Source: Formicarius rufipectus (taxonomy: Eukaryota; Chordata; Aves; Passeriformes; Formicariidae). From it: a stretch of 64,000 nt of DNA. Below the pieces are notes generated by a model, which did not search any database, had not been told where the DNA came from, and worked only from the letters and a program-made list of their open reading frames with translations. This document shows positions 47,663-59,834 of this stretch, piece by piece (the stretch's first letter is position 1; each line of letters starts with the position of its first letter). The position numbers and the translations under genes are program-made. The stretch covers positions 162,799-226,798 of the forward strand of contig VXAU01003996.1 in NCBI GenBank assembly GCA_013399695.1, read 5' to 3'.

Positions 47663-50600
47663 TATAAATAAATATTGGTTGTGTGAAAAACAAAACTAAT
47701 TTCTGCAGGAACAAAAATTATTTGCACAAACTGAAACACTGTTCAATAAATAAAGAGAATAAAGTGAGAAAAAGAAAGCATAGGTTCATGATTAAAGCAA
47801 TAGTGATATCCTGGAGCACTGTATTCTCCATTTATATTTTCACAGAACTAAAATGTAAGCCAAACATTTTACAGGTAGTCATTAATTATGCAACTTTTCC
47901 TTGATGTTTGCAAATTATTTTCAGAACTGATATGCTGTCATATTTGCAACTGAACCTCTTCTTGAATATACAAGGGGTTATGCAGCAACAGCTGTAAGAA
48001 TGAAGGCTCTTCACATTTCAGTTTGGCATTCAGAATTAATGAATAATTCTAAGTATAATCATTTTCTGACTCACTTTCCTATTTCTAAGGGGGGGATATT
48101 ACTACTGCCTTACTTTGATGAATCACTGTGAAAACAAAGGAATAGTTATGAAGCACTAAAATACTATCTATGATGGGTGCCATCACCAAGCCTGTCTGGA
48201 AACAAAAGATTTCCCTCACAGAAATGGGGGATGACTACACTGCAGTAGTGAAGGAGTGAAAACAAAAACCTCTTGTGATTAAGCAAAAGGTCATATGGAA
48301 ATCCCTAATCTGTGAAAGAGCAGTTCAGGATTTTCTCATAACACTGTACACAAAGCAAGGAAAAAAAGTATTCATTAAGTTTGTCCAGACATCTTTTACT
48401 GCTGACATTGGTGTTTTTCAATGCTAGCAGCAGTTTATAGATGTGTACATGTATTTTAGCATATATAGTATCATCATTAGCTAATACATACTAAAGAACC
48501 AGCAGTTGTCTACTTAGCCAGTTACTGGATATCAGCAAAGAGAGGCATACCCCCATACATGTAACCCCATAATAAAGTAAGCAGTTTATTTGCCTCCCTA
48601 TACTATTCTGAAGTTAAAGACATTCCTTAAAATGGCCTGAAATTCCTTCAAATTGTACCAGTGTGATGGAGCTAAGGTAGTCAAATGGCACTCTATTTAT
48701 AAGCAATAATCAAAATATCCTATGAATAATCATATAAACAAAATGTATAGTTCTTTAACTTCCTCTTTATCACTGTATAATTTTTTTTTTCCCAAATGAT
48801 ATATAGTTTGGACCAGACTGTTATGAGCACTGACTATTTTTTTCTTGTTCATGTATGGAATAGGAGCTATTTTGGTGATTTGACTAAAGGTCACAAATTT
48901 TCAGAAAACATCCTGTATATCTTTTTATTCTTGGGCTTCAAGTGCCTTCAAAACAGTCTATTTTTCAGTATTTCATGCATCTTTCCCACTTTGGTAAGAA
49001 TCCAGAAGAGCTAAGGCAGCACAAAGCACAGCTCAAATAGACATCTGGAATGGCTGCTTACAGAAATTTACGTGACTAGGTATGGAGTTATGGATCCTTG
49101 AAGAGCCTCATGAGATTTTTATCCTCTTCAGAAGGAATTTTGAAGATGTTTATCAATCTAGGTCAATCATCATTTGAGGATCAGAGTCTTAGAAGTGTCT
49201 ATATAGACTCGAGATTCCATCAGGACATAGCACAACAAGTCTGCAGTTTGGAGGAGGATTTTTTTTTTCATTTTGTGTGTGTGTGCCAATGCAAACTTCA
49301 GATTAGGAACAACTAGATCTGAATTTAAAGCAACTTCAAAGTAAATTTAATTTTTTGATACAATTTGAAGGTTTGCATTCATAGCAATAGTGAACTGAAC
49401 TGTTAAGTACGAATATTCCATAAGGCCGCAAGTACCGAAGTCTTGTTTAAACGTAGAGAAAACCTGCAACATTTTAATGGAGGGAAAAAAAAAAAAAAAA
49501 AGCACCAACAAACCTTCTAAAGTATGAGTTGGGTAATTTAATTTTTAAATTTTCTCTTTTCTGCTTTACAACTAGTTCTGTGGGTAGAGAGTTTTACCAG
49601 AATGTGGTCTTATTATGCACTGTCAACAGAATCACTAAGTTTGGACATTGTTAATTTTGATTTGCAAGTAACACTGTCCTTGTTTTTTCCTTCTCTTTTG
49701 TAAGTGTGGAACCATATAGACAGTTGGTCCTGGAAACACAAATTTAAAGGGACGAATATATACTTTTTTGGAGAAGAAAGGAGGAGAAGGATGGAGGAAA
49801 GATGAATGGGAGAAGAGGGTAGAACCCTTATAAAAAATTAAGCATAAAAACCCCCAAACAGTTACAATTTATTGGCCCTGACTGTTCAACATCCCACAAT
49901 GGTAACAAGAAATTGCAGAAATTTGGATATATTTCAGACTTACTACCCAGGAAAAAAACTGGCAAATTTGGAATGATATTTAGAGTTACTCTTCAGCTTA
50001 ATAGATATCCCAGAGAAATGTACATTGAAATGAAGACACTGTAACTTTGAGAACTAGATCTGGACCTACACAAAATACCACTATGGGGTTTATTTGAAGC
50101 ATTAGTTCATCTGTAAAAGGTCAATCAGTTTATAGTACATGTTCATCTCAGTAATAAATAAAGAATATTTTGCCTAATGAAAGAGCAAAAATGTACATCT
50201 CCTAGTGAAAGTAAACATTATTTCCTAAGAAAAGTTTTAATATGTTTTAATAGGAAAGAATAAACTAGTAAAAATAGAGCAAATGGAAATAATGATGCAT
50301 CCACCAACTAAAATCTGTGCAAATGTAAATTATTAAAGATGAAAGAGATAAACTTCACATTACCATAGATGGACACAAAAAGTAAAATGACTTTATTGTG
50401 AAATAGGTAGAAGTTGGAAAGCTGTAGTGGCCAAGTGTGTTCCAGAGGGCCTTTCCTTCTGCCTCATTCAAATCAAATCTTGCTACACATCTCCTCTCCT
50501 TGTTTTAACTTTTTTTTTTTTTTTAATTTGGACATATTTACAGAAGAGAACTCAACACACTCAAAAGCACAATCAACTTACTGAGTTTGGTCTGAGAGGA

Positions 50601-51467
50601 TACACAACAACACAGCACGCTTTTATGGAAAAAAGTAGCCTTTGAGCTTGATTAAAATAACAGCTTTTTTTTTTTTTTAACTGATCTTTTAACATCCGAT
50701 AAATATGCAGTTCCTGGGTATTTTTAAGATTCATTTTCCTCACACTGAACAGTATTTTGATTAGTGTGTCACAGCAAAATAGATGTCTAGAGACATAAGA
50801 CAAGAAATAAGTGCTGCAGATTCTAACCTGTGATACAACTGCAAAGACGTCCAATGCCATTCAGCAGGTTGAGTGGACTGTAGAGGTCAGTGCTGAATCA
50901 AGTCTGTATTTAACCTTTTCATTTGCATTTCACTTTGATGTTTCTGTTTTGGTAATTGTCACATAGTAAATCTTGCCAAAAATATCAGATTTATTTAATT
51001 ACTCAATCAAACCATGAATTATTAAAATACTGTCTGAAGAACTTTGTTTCTTGAAACTATTTTGAATTTTGGGCCTATTTAACCTATATTAAAACAGAGT
51101 TCCCTTGTTTTCTCAAAGGATTTTCATGTGCTGATACAATAGCACTTGCATTTCAATGGACATGAACGAAATTAAGAATACCTCAATTGTTGAAAAATCT
51201 GTATTTTTACTTTATTTACACAAGGAATTACAAAGAATTTCTGAAAAAAGTACTTCAAAAATACATATATGTATGCAATCTGGTACCAGCTCAAACATCT
51301 TTTTTGATGCATTTGAAAGACTGTATCTCCAAGTTCAGTTTCTAAGAACAGGGTGAAATACTGAAGTTTCCATGTTTTTTTCTAAGCAGCATGTCAGCAA
51401 TGAAAAAGGCTGCTTAGGGAATTAGTGAGTAAGGTCTCCTGAGATAACGCATTTTGCAGGGGCTGGA
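47663..51467. other. Unique AT-rich DNA, no gene recognised
   Basis: No gene or transposon identified. Poly(A) or poly(T) runs occur at about 48.78, 49.49, 50.51 and 50.67 kb. Confidence 0.5.
49485..49501. repeat. Poly(A) run
   Basis: Seventeen consecutive A, not linked to a recognisable retrogene. Confidence 0.85.
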
Positions 51468-52050
51468 GTCCATCAGTGCTGGTCACTGTTTAAACATCAC
51501 CTCCTAAGGGCACAGGAGCAACAATTCTCACTCTGACCTACACTGGAACGGCCTCACCTGGAATACTGTGGGTAGTTTTGGGTACTGCAACATAAGAAAG
51601 ATATTAGGTCATTAAAGAGTGTCCAAAGGAGGGCAATGAAGATGGTGAAGGGCATTGAGGGGAAGTGTGTGAGGAGCAGCTGAGATATTTTGGTGTGTTC
51701 AGCTGGAGAAGAGGAGACTGAGGAGAGACCTCATTGCAGTTACAACTTCCTTGTGAGGGGCAGAAGAGGGGCAGGCACTGATCTCTTCTCTGTGGTGACC
51801 AGGAACAGGACCTGAGGGAGTGGCCTGAAGTTGTGCAAGTGGAGGTTTAGTTTGGATCTTAGAAAAAGGTTCTTCCCCAGAGTGTGGTTGGGCACTGAAC
51901 AGGGTCTCCAGGGCAGTGGTCACAGCACTAAGTCTGACAGAGTTCAAGAAGCATTTGGATGATGCTCTCAGGCACACAGTGGGATTCGTGGGGATGGTTC
52001 TGTGCAGGGTCAGGACTTGGACTTAATGATCCTTGTCTGTCCCCTCCACC
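51468..52050 (+). mobile_element. CR1 LINE 3' fragment
   Basis: Plus-strand CR1 of the same subfamily as 12.45 kb. It carries the end of ORF2 (frame-broken) and the 3' UTR through 'gatccttgtctgtcccctcc', but the final 'cagcatattctgtg' tail has decayed. Clear similarity starts at about 51520; the 5' boundary is uncertain. Confidence 0.9.
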
Positions 52051-52616
52051 CCCATGGCTTTCTACCACGAGAATTTTGCTCTAAATGCCTTAAGTGTCTA
52101 ATGCTTGAGCAGCCTATGTACTAGTGTTTCCATTTATATATATATATATTATTAATTTTTTAAACTTGTCTTTAGACCAAGAGTAAGATTAATTGAACCA
52201 TGATGGAGATGCCTTCTGTTTTCTGCTTTGGGTTATGTGAGTCAGACTATTCATACCTAAGGGACAGAATAGGAGCAACAACCTCTTGGACCTCAATTTT
52301 GATTTCCAGAACCATACCTTGGAATAATAATATACAATTTTACTTTTTTTTACTGCTTGATTTTGGTTTTGACAAAGCTGTACCACACAGAACCTATCAC
52401 CCTCACCAAGACACACAACAATAATGGGCTGGAGCAAACAGTGCACTTAAGCATCTGAAATGTCACAATGAAGAACAGTTCAAATAGATGAAACTCTAAA
52501 ACAAACAAAAAGGTTGTTTTGTCCTTGTTCATACTACAAAAGTACACACAGAATGCTCAAAGACATCAGGGAGAGAAGTAACAGCAGGTATTAGACACCA
52601 GATCAGTGATTATTGG
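52051..52616. other. Unique sequence with a (TA)n run
   Basis: No gene recognised. A short (TA)n run occupies 52135-52149. Confidence 0.5.
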
Positions 52617-52774
52617 GTCAGAAGCACCTTGTGGGAGGTCTGTGTGTGTGTGCAGGGGAAGGGATGGATCAAACCTCACAGAGGTGGGGTGGCCCCGTAT
52701 CCCTCATGACAGGCCCTGGAGCTCACATGGGGAAGCCCTGGAGAGGCTGCCAGTCACAAACAGCCTGGGAAAAG

Positions 52775-52920
52775 TGTAACACACCACAGCTCACAGATCC
52801 CATAACCCAGTTCAGATGGGAAGGGACAGTGAGGAATACCTGCCCATACAGGAATACCCCAAAGCTTCTGGGTCCCATAAGCCAGCTCAGAGTGGTCAGT
52901 GAGTCAGAGGCCCTGTCTTG
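52775..52920 (+). repeat. 75-bp-period degenerate tandem repeat, two units
   Basis: The core TCCCATAA(C/G)CCAG(T/C)TCAGA occurs at 52798 and again at 52873, with similar flanks (ccacagct/ccaaagct before; cagtgag after). Two diverged copies lie inside the LTR-like block, as is common for U3 repeats. Confidence 0.75.
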
Positions 52921-53286
52921 GGGGTTTGGCCATGGGGACCAGAGAAAATAAAACCTGAGGTTTGGAGGTGGCACATGTCACCACCCTGCCACCTGGACAT
53001 GTGAAAGCTCTTCTGCTACAAAGTCTTAGCAGTAGCTCTCTCTTTTTCTCCTTCTGTCTCTTCTTGCTCCCTCTGCTTCTTTTTCTTTGCTCCTTTCTTG
53101 GTGCTTTGGGTGGCTTGGAGCTGGAGGGATTGGATTTGACTTAAATGTTGTGGACTGATTAAATATTGACTTGGGTGTTGTGGATTAGTATGCGCTTAGT
53201 TAGTATTGTGGTAGGACATTTTGTCTGGCCTGTGTAATGCCCTTTTTGAGCCTTTGCCAAGTTCCCTTATTTTCTCCCCTAAATTA

Positions 53287-53292
53287 ATAAAG
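53287..53292 (+). promoter_or_regulatory. AATAAA polyadenylation signal
   Basis: Lies near the 3' end of the LTR-like block and may be its polyadenylation signal. Confidence 0.4.
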
Positions 53293-55403
53293 AAACTCCT
53301 TGGCAACAAGTCCATAGCTTATTCTCTTGAAGTTATCTTGAAGTATTAAAGAATCCTGTATATGTATATTCAAGTAAAACTCCTATCAGAGCCCATAAAC
53401 CTGCAGCTCTGGGCCTGGAGTGTTGCAGCAGGCCAGCTAGTCTGGAATGCCAGGGCTGCCTTCTGCTGTAGACGTTAGATGCTTTTTAATATCAGCAAAG
53501 TTATTAGGTGAAATGACATAACCTTGAAGTCTGAGACCAAGTCAGATTAGTAGACCAGTGTGAATGTGTCAAGATGAAAGTGTCAAAATTGTTTATTGAC
53601 TTGACCTCTGAAACTTTTGAAAGGAGTTCTGCAAAGCAGAACTGACAGATAAATTCAGATGGGGAGGACAGAGGGAGTGTATCTGCTGTTTGTTTTCAGC
53701 TTTTTGCAGCTTAATGTCATCAGCTTGATTTCAACACCTCTCCCCAACTGCATCCCCTACAGTCATGTGTGCTCATGCTAGACACAGCCCTAAAAGTGAA
53801 AAAAACACATAGAAGGTTATATAATTTCTCTTAGATGACCCAGGCTTTTTTTTTCACTACCAATTGCATCTTTCATGTATCATAACAGAAGCACAAAATC
53901 CTCTCATGCAGATTTTGTCTCTCTCTCAAAACATCCCCAGGAAATACGCCACTCAACATTTTCAGGTTTTGTATCCTCCAAAGAGAAACAGCCCTACAAG
54001 AAAACTGATAATTATATTTCATCCTTATACTAATTAAACCAATTATAGCAATGCCAATCCTCTAGACTACTTGTGATTTGCTGACATATTTGAAAAGGGG
54101 TCATACTTAATTTTCATGCCTGAACCCATGAATGCTTTGAAAAAAACTCCCTTACACCCGTTTCTTGTGACAAACATAGGGTGAATAGAAAAGAGCATTG
54201 ATAATTTTTTACAGATTATGTGAGGTTCCTACTTTTAAGAGTCTTGATCTTGCATAGGCCTGCTAGGAGAATTTCTGGAATTTAAAAGTGGCAGAAGGAT
54301 GCCTTTACGATATCAGCTAACTTCACAGGATCGGTACTGACACTGTTTAGGAAGACCGTTTTCCAACACCAGGATTGTTAATTGCTATTGCTGCTGCAAC
54401 AGAATTACACTGCTGCTGTAGAGAACACATTTAGCAAAATATATGGTAGTGTTACAGGAAAGATTAAGAAAATATCGCCTCATATTTGGACAGGATACAT
54501 CTAAGACTTGATAGTTATCCAGCTGACTATAACACACTGTAAACCGAAAACCCAAAATGTCTCATTCATCCAAACCTTTAAGGGAAACTGAAACAGGTAA
54601 AAAGACTAGGCTAGAACTCAGATCTGCTTTCATGTATATGCTAAGGTTTCATTTGCACCTGGCATTTATTCTACCATCTTTACTCCTAGGATTAAGTCTA
54701 AATATATCCACTAACATCTAACAGTACTCTGGACAAACATTCTAGTTATAAACTACCATACTGGTATCTAAATGGTGACCAAAACCATTTAGAATGTTTC
54801 ATTTTTTTAATCAAATAGAGCAGTTAATGTTTTATCTGCTGGTGTTTCCAATACTGCCATTTAAACTGCTTTACAAAATATAAGGCTGATTACAGAAGTT
54901 GAGGAAAGCTATAAATAGAGATTATGAGGCTTAAGATAACACATTTTTACCTTCCTACTGAGCACAGTTGAAGATAACCACGAGCAAACTGAAACATGGT
55001 CACTTGTTCGGTCTCACTATGTCAAATATCAAACCAAGGAAAGGACACAATTTTGACGACTGAGATGGAGTAAAATGAATGTAAAACCATCCATAAACAA
55101 CCAATTCAGTTATACTAAATTTTTTCTAAAAGCATACAGGGTCTAGCGGCTAAACTTTTGACATATGAACAAAGAGTAAAATGAAAATGGACAGCTGGAA
55201 AACACATTTAAAATTGACATATTTCTGTGGATTCCTCTCTTGGGCACCAGTTCAAATCCAATTAAATTCAATGCTAACACTAACAATTACTTCAGTGGTC
55301 TTTGGACAGGAGCCTTATTGACTCTGGTTTGTTACACTGATATAAATACAGTAACTTGACTCCAGCTAATGGAATCCCTTAAGGATTTTTGAAAGGCAAA
55401 GAG

Positions 55404-55440
55404 ATAAGCACCCTCAACTTTCCTGAGAGTGGGTGCTTAT
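55404..55440. repeat. 10-bp perfect inverted repeat, 17-nt loop
   Basis: ATAAGCACCC and GGGTGCTTAT are perfectly complementary, and the loop has a possible inner CTCA/TGAG pairing. The hairpin is too short for a typical pre-miRNA. Function is unknown. Confidence 0.8.
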
Positions 55441-55987
55441 GATTCCACACAGTATTGCTCCTCATTTATGCTAATAAAAACAAAACTTGGGGGTTTCTGT
55501 GTTGTAAGTGCCAGCTTCTGCCGAACTGAATTCCACATCTTGCAAGCCTTTTTTGTACTTGAGTCTGGCCTGCAAAAGGGGACTGCTTAGCTCTCTGTTT
55601 TGGACCACAGGACAAAAGAAAGGAAAAAAATAGGGAAAAAAGAGTGATGGTGGGACAGTATTGATTTATTGGCTAGGAGGAGGAAACAAGTGTTGGTGTT
55701 TAACCACCATTCCCTATTGTAAAAGAGCCACCCTAAAGTGGAATTAATGGGCAAAATAGCCTGATTCTGAACCATTAACAAGCATGACTTATTCGGACCA
55801 GTCAGCAAATGTTGCTAGGACATCAGGCCAGAGCAAATGTTTATGTTCAGATTGAATAAATTGCAGGATATTAGATGGAAAAATAGTACCTCATCTATCT
55901 TTGTTTTTCTGTGGATACAGCAACAAAACAGTAAAAAAAAAAAAAAAAGGCATTTAAAATGATGCTTGAACTGATTATGTTTTAGTC

Positions 55988-56276
55988 TTAGAAGTCCTGC
56001 TTTGGAAAGAATGTATGGCAGTTTTCTCCAAGAATATTTTCATATCTGAGAATAATTTTTGATTTATTTTGGGGGGATCCCACTTGGCTGTTCACATTGT
56101 TACTGAACATTAAAGATATTCTTGAGTCATTCAACGTGGATCCTTTTATACAGATAGTATGACAAACAAACATATACTTCTTATACATTTTTCGTTGCCG
56201 CTTTTCAACAGTAGTAACAAATTTATAAACAGTTCTTCCAGTTCTTTCAGCATTCCAGGAAGTCTTTTCTGCCATT
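55988..56276 (-). other. Unidentified open frame after an acceptor-like site
   Basis: On the minus strand a splice-acceptor-like tract (tgttcttttttcctag) ends at 56277. An open frame of about 95 codons then runs to TAA at 55988. It begins MAEKTSWNAERTGRTVYKF and continues with a lysine/arginine-rich segment (VEKRQRKMYKK). I recognise no family, signal peptide or membrane segment. A possible donor, aat|gtataag, would give an exon of about 89 nt. Composition looks more protein-like than other frames here, but there is no independent support. Confidence 0.15.
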
Positions 56277-57688
56277 CTAGGAAAAAAGAACACATTTTAT
56301 TCTGTTGATAGTTACTTGGTAAATTCATCCTCTATAAATTGTGAAACATATTTGAAGTTAAATGGGTAATTCTCCACTTAAGCCAGTGCAGGGCCAGGGT
56401 AAAGTTTACATGTGCAATCTTAACTGCAAGCTGCCTCGGTTACAAGCCCTTTGTGCTTATTGTCCATCAACTGCTTGTTCTTTTGAATGTTCTGTGAAGC
56501 AACTCACTTGGCAATGAGCAAGAAGTCTTTAAACTAGTCTTTATCACTGATCACAATCAGTGGTATTCTGTTAGATGATTCATAACAAAGGTATGCCACC
56601 TAGACCAAGGAGCAACAGAGGATTATTTTCCCCAAAAACAAAACAGCTCCCTACCTGAGGCTGCATATAAACTGTACAACCTAGATTGCAATATATAACA
56701 GTTTCTCAAAGTTCTATGTAGATATCTTGTGCAGCATCTTCTTGACAAGGTTAAGAACTTTTTGTAGAACTAATTCGTTAGCGTGCACCAATTTATCTTC
56801 ACTAAAACCTTATGCAGTCACTATGTAACTGGAGTTAGGGTTTTCCAAGTCCATCAACATTTTTCTAATAAGAACAAAACACTCTGCGTTCCAGACCTTG
56901 CAGTGATACTTAGACATCTGTAACAGAGTGTCAAATTACAATGGAAAATCAAGTTTTGTGGACCATTTTACAGAACTCTGTATTCTGATTGTCCACCAGC
57001 ATCAACGTGTCCAGTAACAGTTCCTCCCTGTATTGCCTTTTTAACTGAGAGTCATCATTTTGCAAAACTGTGGAATGAAAAGTGCACAAAACATACCATA
57101 TCCATACCTTTTTTAAATGTTATGTAATTTGGGCATTATTAATTAATTATTATGGGAATAGGTAGTAAAGTGCAGTTGCCAACAGCAAATGACCATTGGT
57201 GAAAAAGTGTTACTTTGACTTATGGACTATTTATAACAGCAATGGCAAGGGACTCGATTTACCCCTCTGTTTGCTGCTTGTAGTTCTGCTGTGACCACCA
57301 AAGACATACTAGTGGAGCAATAGGAGTAGCACTGCTGTAACTGGAGACAAGGAAAGGGGAATAAATGGGGAACAACCGCCTAGAGCCAGTGGAGAAGTAG
57401 CATTAAACACAATGCAGTGTGGATGACTCAAAGGCCAGGATGGGGAATACAAATGCATCAGCTTTGGTGACTCACCCATGAAGGATGAGAAAATGAAAAC
57501 TATTCTTGCCCTTGAATAGTTACAGTTCTTCAGCCTAAACAGTTCTTCCTAGGACCCCAGTCTGACAGGACGTGCATCTGTGTCTGACAGGGTCTATCCC
57601 CAGACACTGAACTACTAGTTACCTTGTGGCAGGAAATAGTCTGTATTTGGAAAGTGTCTCCTGATACTATAAAAGGAAAAAGAGGGGG

Positions 57689-57715
57689 AAAAAAAAAAAA
57701 AAAAAAAAAAAAAAA
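57689..57715. repeat. Poly(A) run
   Basis: A run of about 27 A in a longer purine-only stretch. No retrogene precedes it. Confidence 0.9.
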
Positions 57716-59098
57716 GAAAAGAGAAAAAGATGAGTAGAAGATAAAGGATCTTTTTGCTCATGTGTTCTGGAATGGCAAGGCATCATAAATAAATAGCAAA
57801 ACCCATATCCCTCTCTAGACTATCAACCCACCTCAGGGAGCCTATACAGTTTTATGTAGTTTTGTAAGGACCACAATTAACAGATTCATAAATAATCAAA
57901 ACTTCATCAACAGATACAGATTTTTTATCTGGTTTGAATGAGTCATCCTCATTTGGAAGTATTTTTCTCATGTCATATATTAAATTTTCTGAATCTATTA
58001 AAATTAAATTTCCATTTTAAACATTATTAATTTGCAAATATTTATTAATAAAGCTGGTTGAATATAACAAAAAGTATATTTTTCTTTCAGTGCTACCTGT
58101 ATAGACTTGAGCATTTTATTCCTGGTAGCAGAAGCAAGGGATATAGGTCTTTCAGTATGCAAAAATATTAAGCCCACTCTGAACACCGTAGTAGGGAGAG
58201 GGACAACAACAACACTTCAGTGTGTACATTTCACAGTTCTCTTGCTTGAACTGGTGATTTCTTTTTGAGCAGGGCAAAGCTAATGGTAAATTTCATATGT
58301 GAAAGTTTCAACCATGTTGTTTATGCACCAATATTGGACTGCATCTGGTGTGAATGTAAAGGTTTGATTTTCAGTTATCTACTCTTCATTCTCCAGAACA
58401 ATTGCAAATTTTTTTCATTAATTGCATTGCCCTTATTTGTTCTTCTCATTGCAGAGAGGACAAGACGGTGAAAGAAAACAAATTAATTGTTTCTATGAAG
58501 GATTTCTGAATATCCAAGCAGGAATTGTTAAGAGTCTTGTGTGCTGAAAACTAATTCACATGCTTCCAAGAACAAACAGGCAACATTCAAAGCACCTTTC
58601 TGAGCCTTTCAGCAAACACTGGAGCATTATTCTCATCAAATGCTGATCCTACTGGGAGCATGAAACGTGCACAAGTGACACACAGACATTTCCATCTGAG
58701 ATTACACATGTGAATGACACATCCATTTGAGATCAACAGAGTGTGCAGGAGTGTCTCAGTATGGGTCACGATAATGTACCACTGACTAATTAAGTAAATA
58801 AATCAGTGCCAGTTTTTGATCTAGTGGAGATAACATGCCAGTTTTGCCATAATAGTGTAGTGCTGTGAGTCTAAATGTCTCAAGCTCTTGCTTTCAAGAA
58901 AAATAATAGCTTACAGCTATTTAGTCCATTTAGAGATTACCTGGTAGACCTCACCATGGGACTGGAGTTCACAGGAGCATGGTAATTAGAGATGTGAAAG
59001 ACCTATTAGATCACTGGGTTCATTCCTTGCAGTTGCCTCATAAAAGGGGCATTGACTTCCAATGTACTTTGGATTACATCCATTATTCCCGAGAGACA

Positions 59099-59116
59099 AA
59101 AAAAAAAAAAAAAAAG
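59099..59116. repeat. Poly(A) run
   Basis: About 18 consecutive A. Confidence 0.85.
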
Positions 59117-59783
59117 GAACAGTAGATCATTTCCTGGAAACTGGTGAAAGCTCAGCACATCTGCTTGAAAATGAGTCTGCATCTGAGCTCTTTTACTGAC
59201 CTTTTAGAGAAGCCTTCTATGTTCACCTAAAAAAATAAGTGCACATGATGGAAAATAAAAATTCAGTGATGAAAGAGTTGCAAGGACTTTTTTGCATGTC
59301 AGTATTTTGTTTACTTGTGTTTTCCAAAGAAGGAAAAATGAAAATTTCTGGTGACAACAGAGCAGTGGACTGCATGTATTACTAAATAATATGTTAACTC
59401 AAATAAAAACCAAAGCTGAGAAATAGCTACAGGCTGCAAAAGAAATTAATAGCAAGAAATAGCTTCAATTTGGAACAGATGTGAATGGTGGCTGCAGCAC
59501 ACTTACTAAATTGGAATCTACAAGGTGTAAATGCTGAGTGAAGAAAAGAAAATTCAGTTTAACAGATCTGAAAATTGATTTTTCAACAATAGAAATTAAG
59601 AAAATGCAATGTCTTCATAATCAGGACAAGAAAAAATCTACAAGAAAGAATGTTTCACTTGAGTTTTAATTTTAAAAAAGGAATGTCTTGTAAAATATGT
59701 CTAAAATTATTATCTTAACAAGCTGTCTCAGAAAAGTCCATTAAACTAAGTTTCTGAAAATCATGATACAGATATGTTTTATT

Positions 59784-59834
59784 AAAAAAAAAAAAACAAA
59801 AAAAANAGCAAAAACCACCAAAAAAACCCCCAAA
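59784..59834. repeat. A-rich / C-run low-complexity tract with N
   Basis: Long A runs, one C, a single N at 59806, then AAACCACC and CCCCC segments. It is the complement of the T/G tract style seen at 36.4 and 43.9 kb. Confidence 0.8.
59806..59806. other. Single N in a homopolymer
   Basis: One ambiguous base inside an A run. It may be a contig join or an unresolved homopolymer. Unlike at 15155, I see no duplicated flanks. Confidence 0.9.

Larger units (their letters stand above)
52617..53316 (+). mobile_element. Probable LTR or retroposed element (unclassified)
   Basis: A ~700-bp block that stands out by higher GC in its first half, a long pyrimidine tract (about 53036-53100) and an AATAAA signal at 53287-53292 followed closely by the end. 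This order (GC-rich U3-like part, pyrimidine tract, polyadenylation signal near the 3' end) fits an avian ERV LTR on the plus strand, or a retroposed transcript end. I could not define TG...CA ends or a target-site duplication, so the class and both borders are uncertain. A 75-bp tandem repeat sits inside it. No protein function is assigned to its open frames. Confidence 0.4.
53317..59805. other. Unique DNA, no gene proven
   Basis: No transposon recognised in 6.5 kb. It contains a 10-bp-stem hairpin at 55404-55440, a candidate coding frame on the minus strand at 55988-56276 (both listed separately), and poly(A) runs near 55.93, 57.70 and 59.10 kb. Confidence 0.5.

Noticed and set aside
52613..53144. 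Open frames of 112 and 60 codons that might suggest a gene
   Set aside because: They lie in a repeat-like block with an internal 75-bp repeat and a pyrimidine tract; no protein family is recognisable.
57689..57715. Poly(A) run considered as the tail of a processed pseudogene
   Set aside because: The upstream sequence shows no recognisable transcript and I found no matching target-site duplication.
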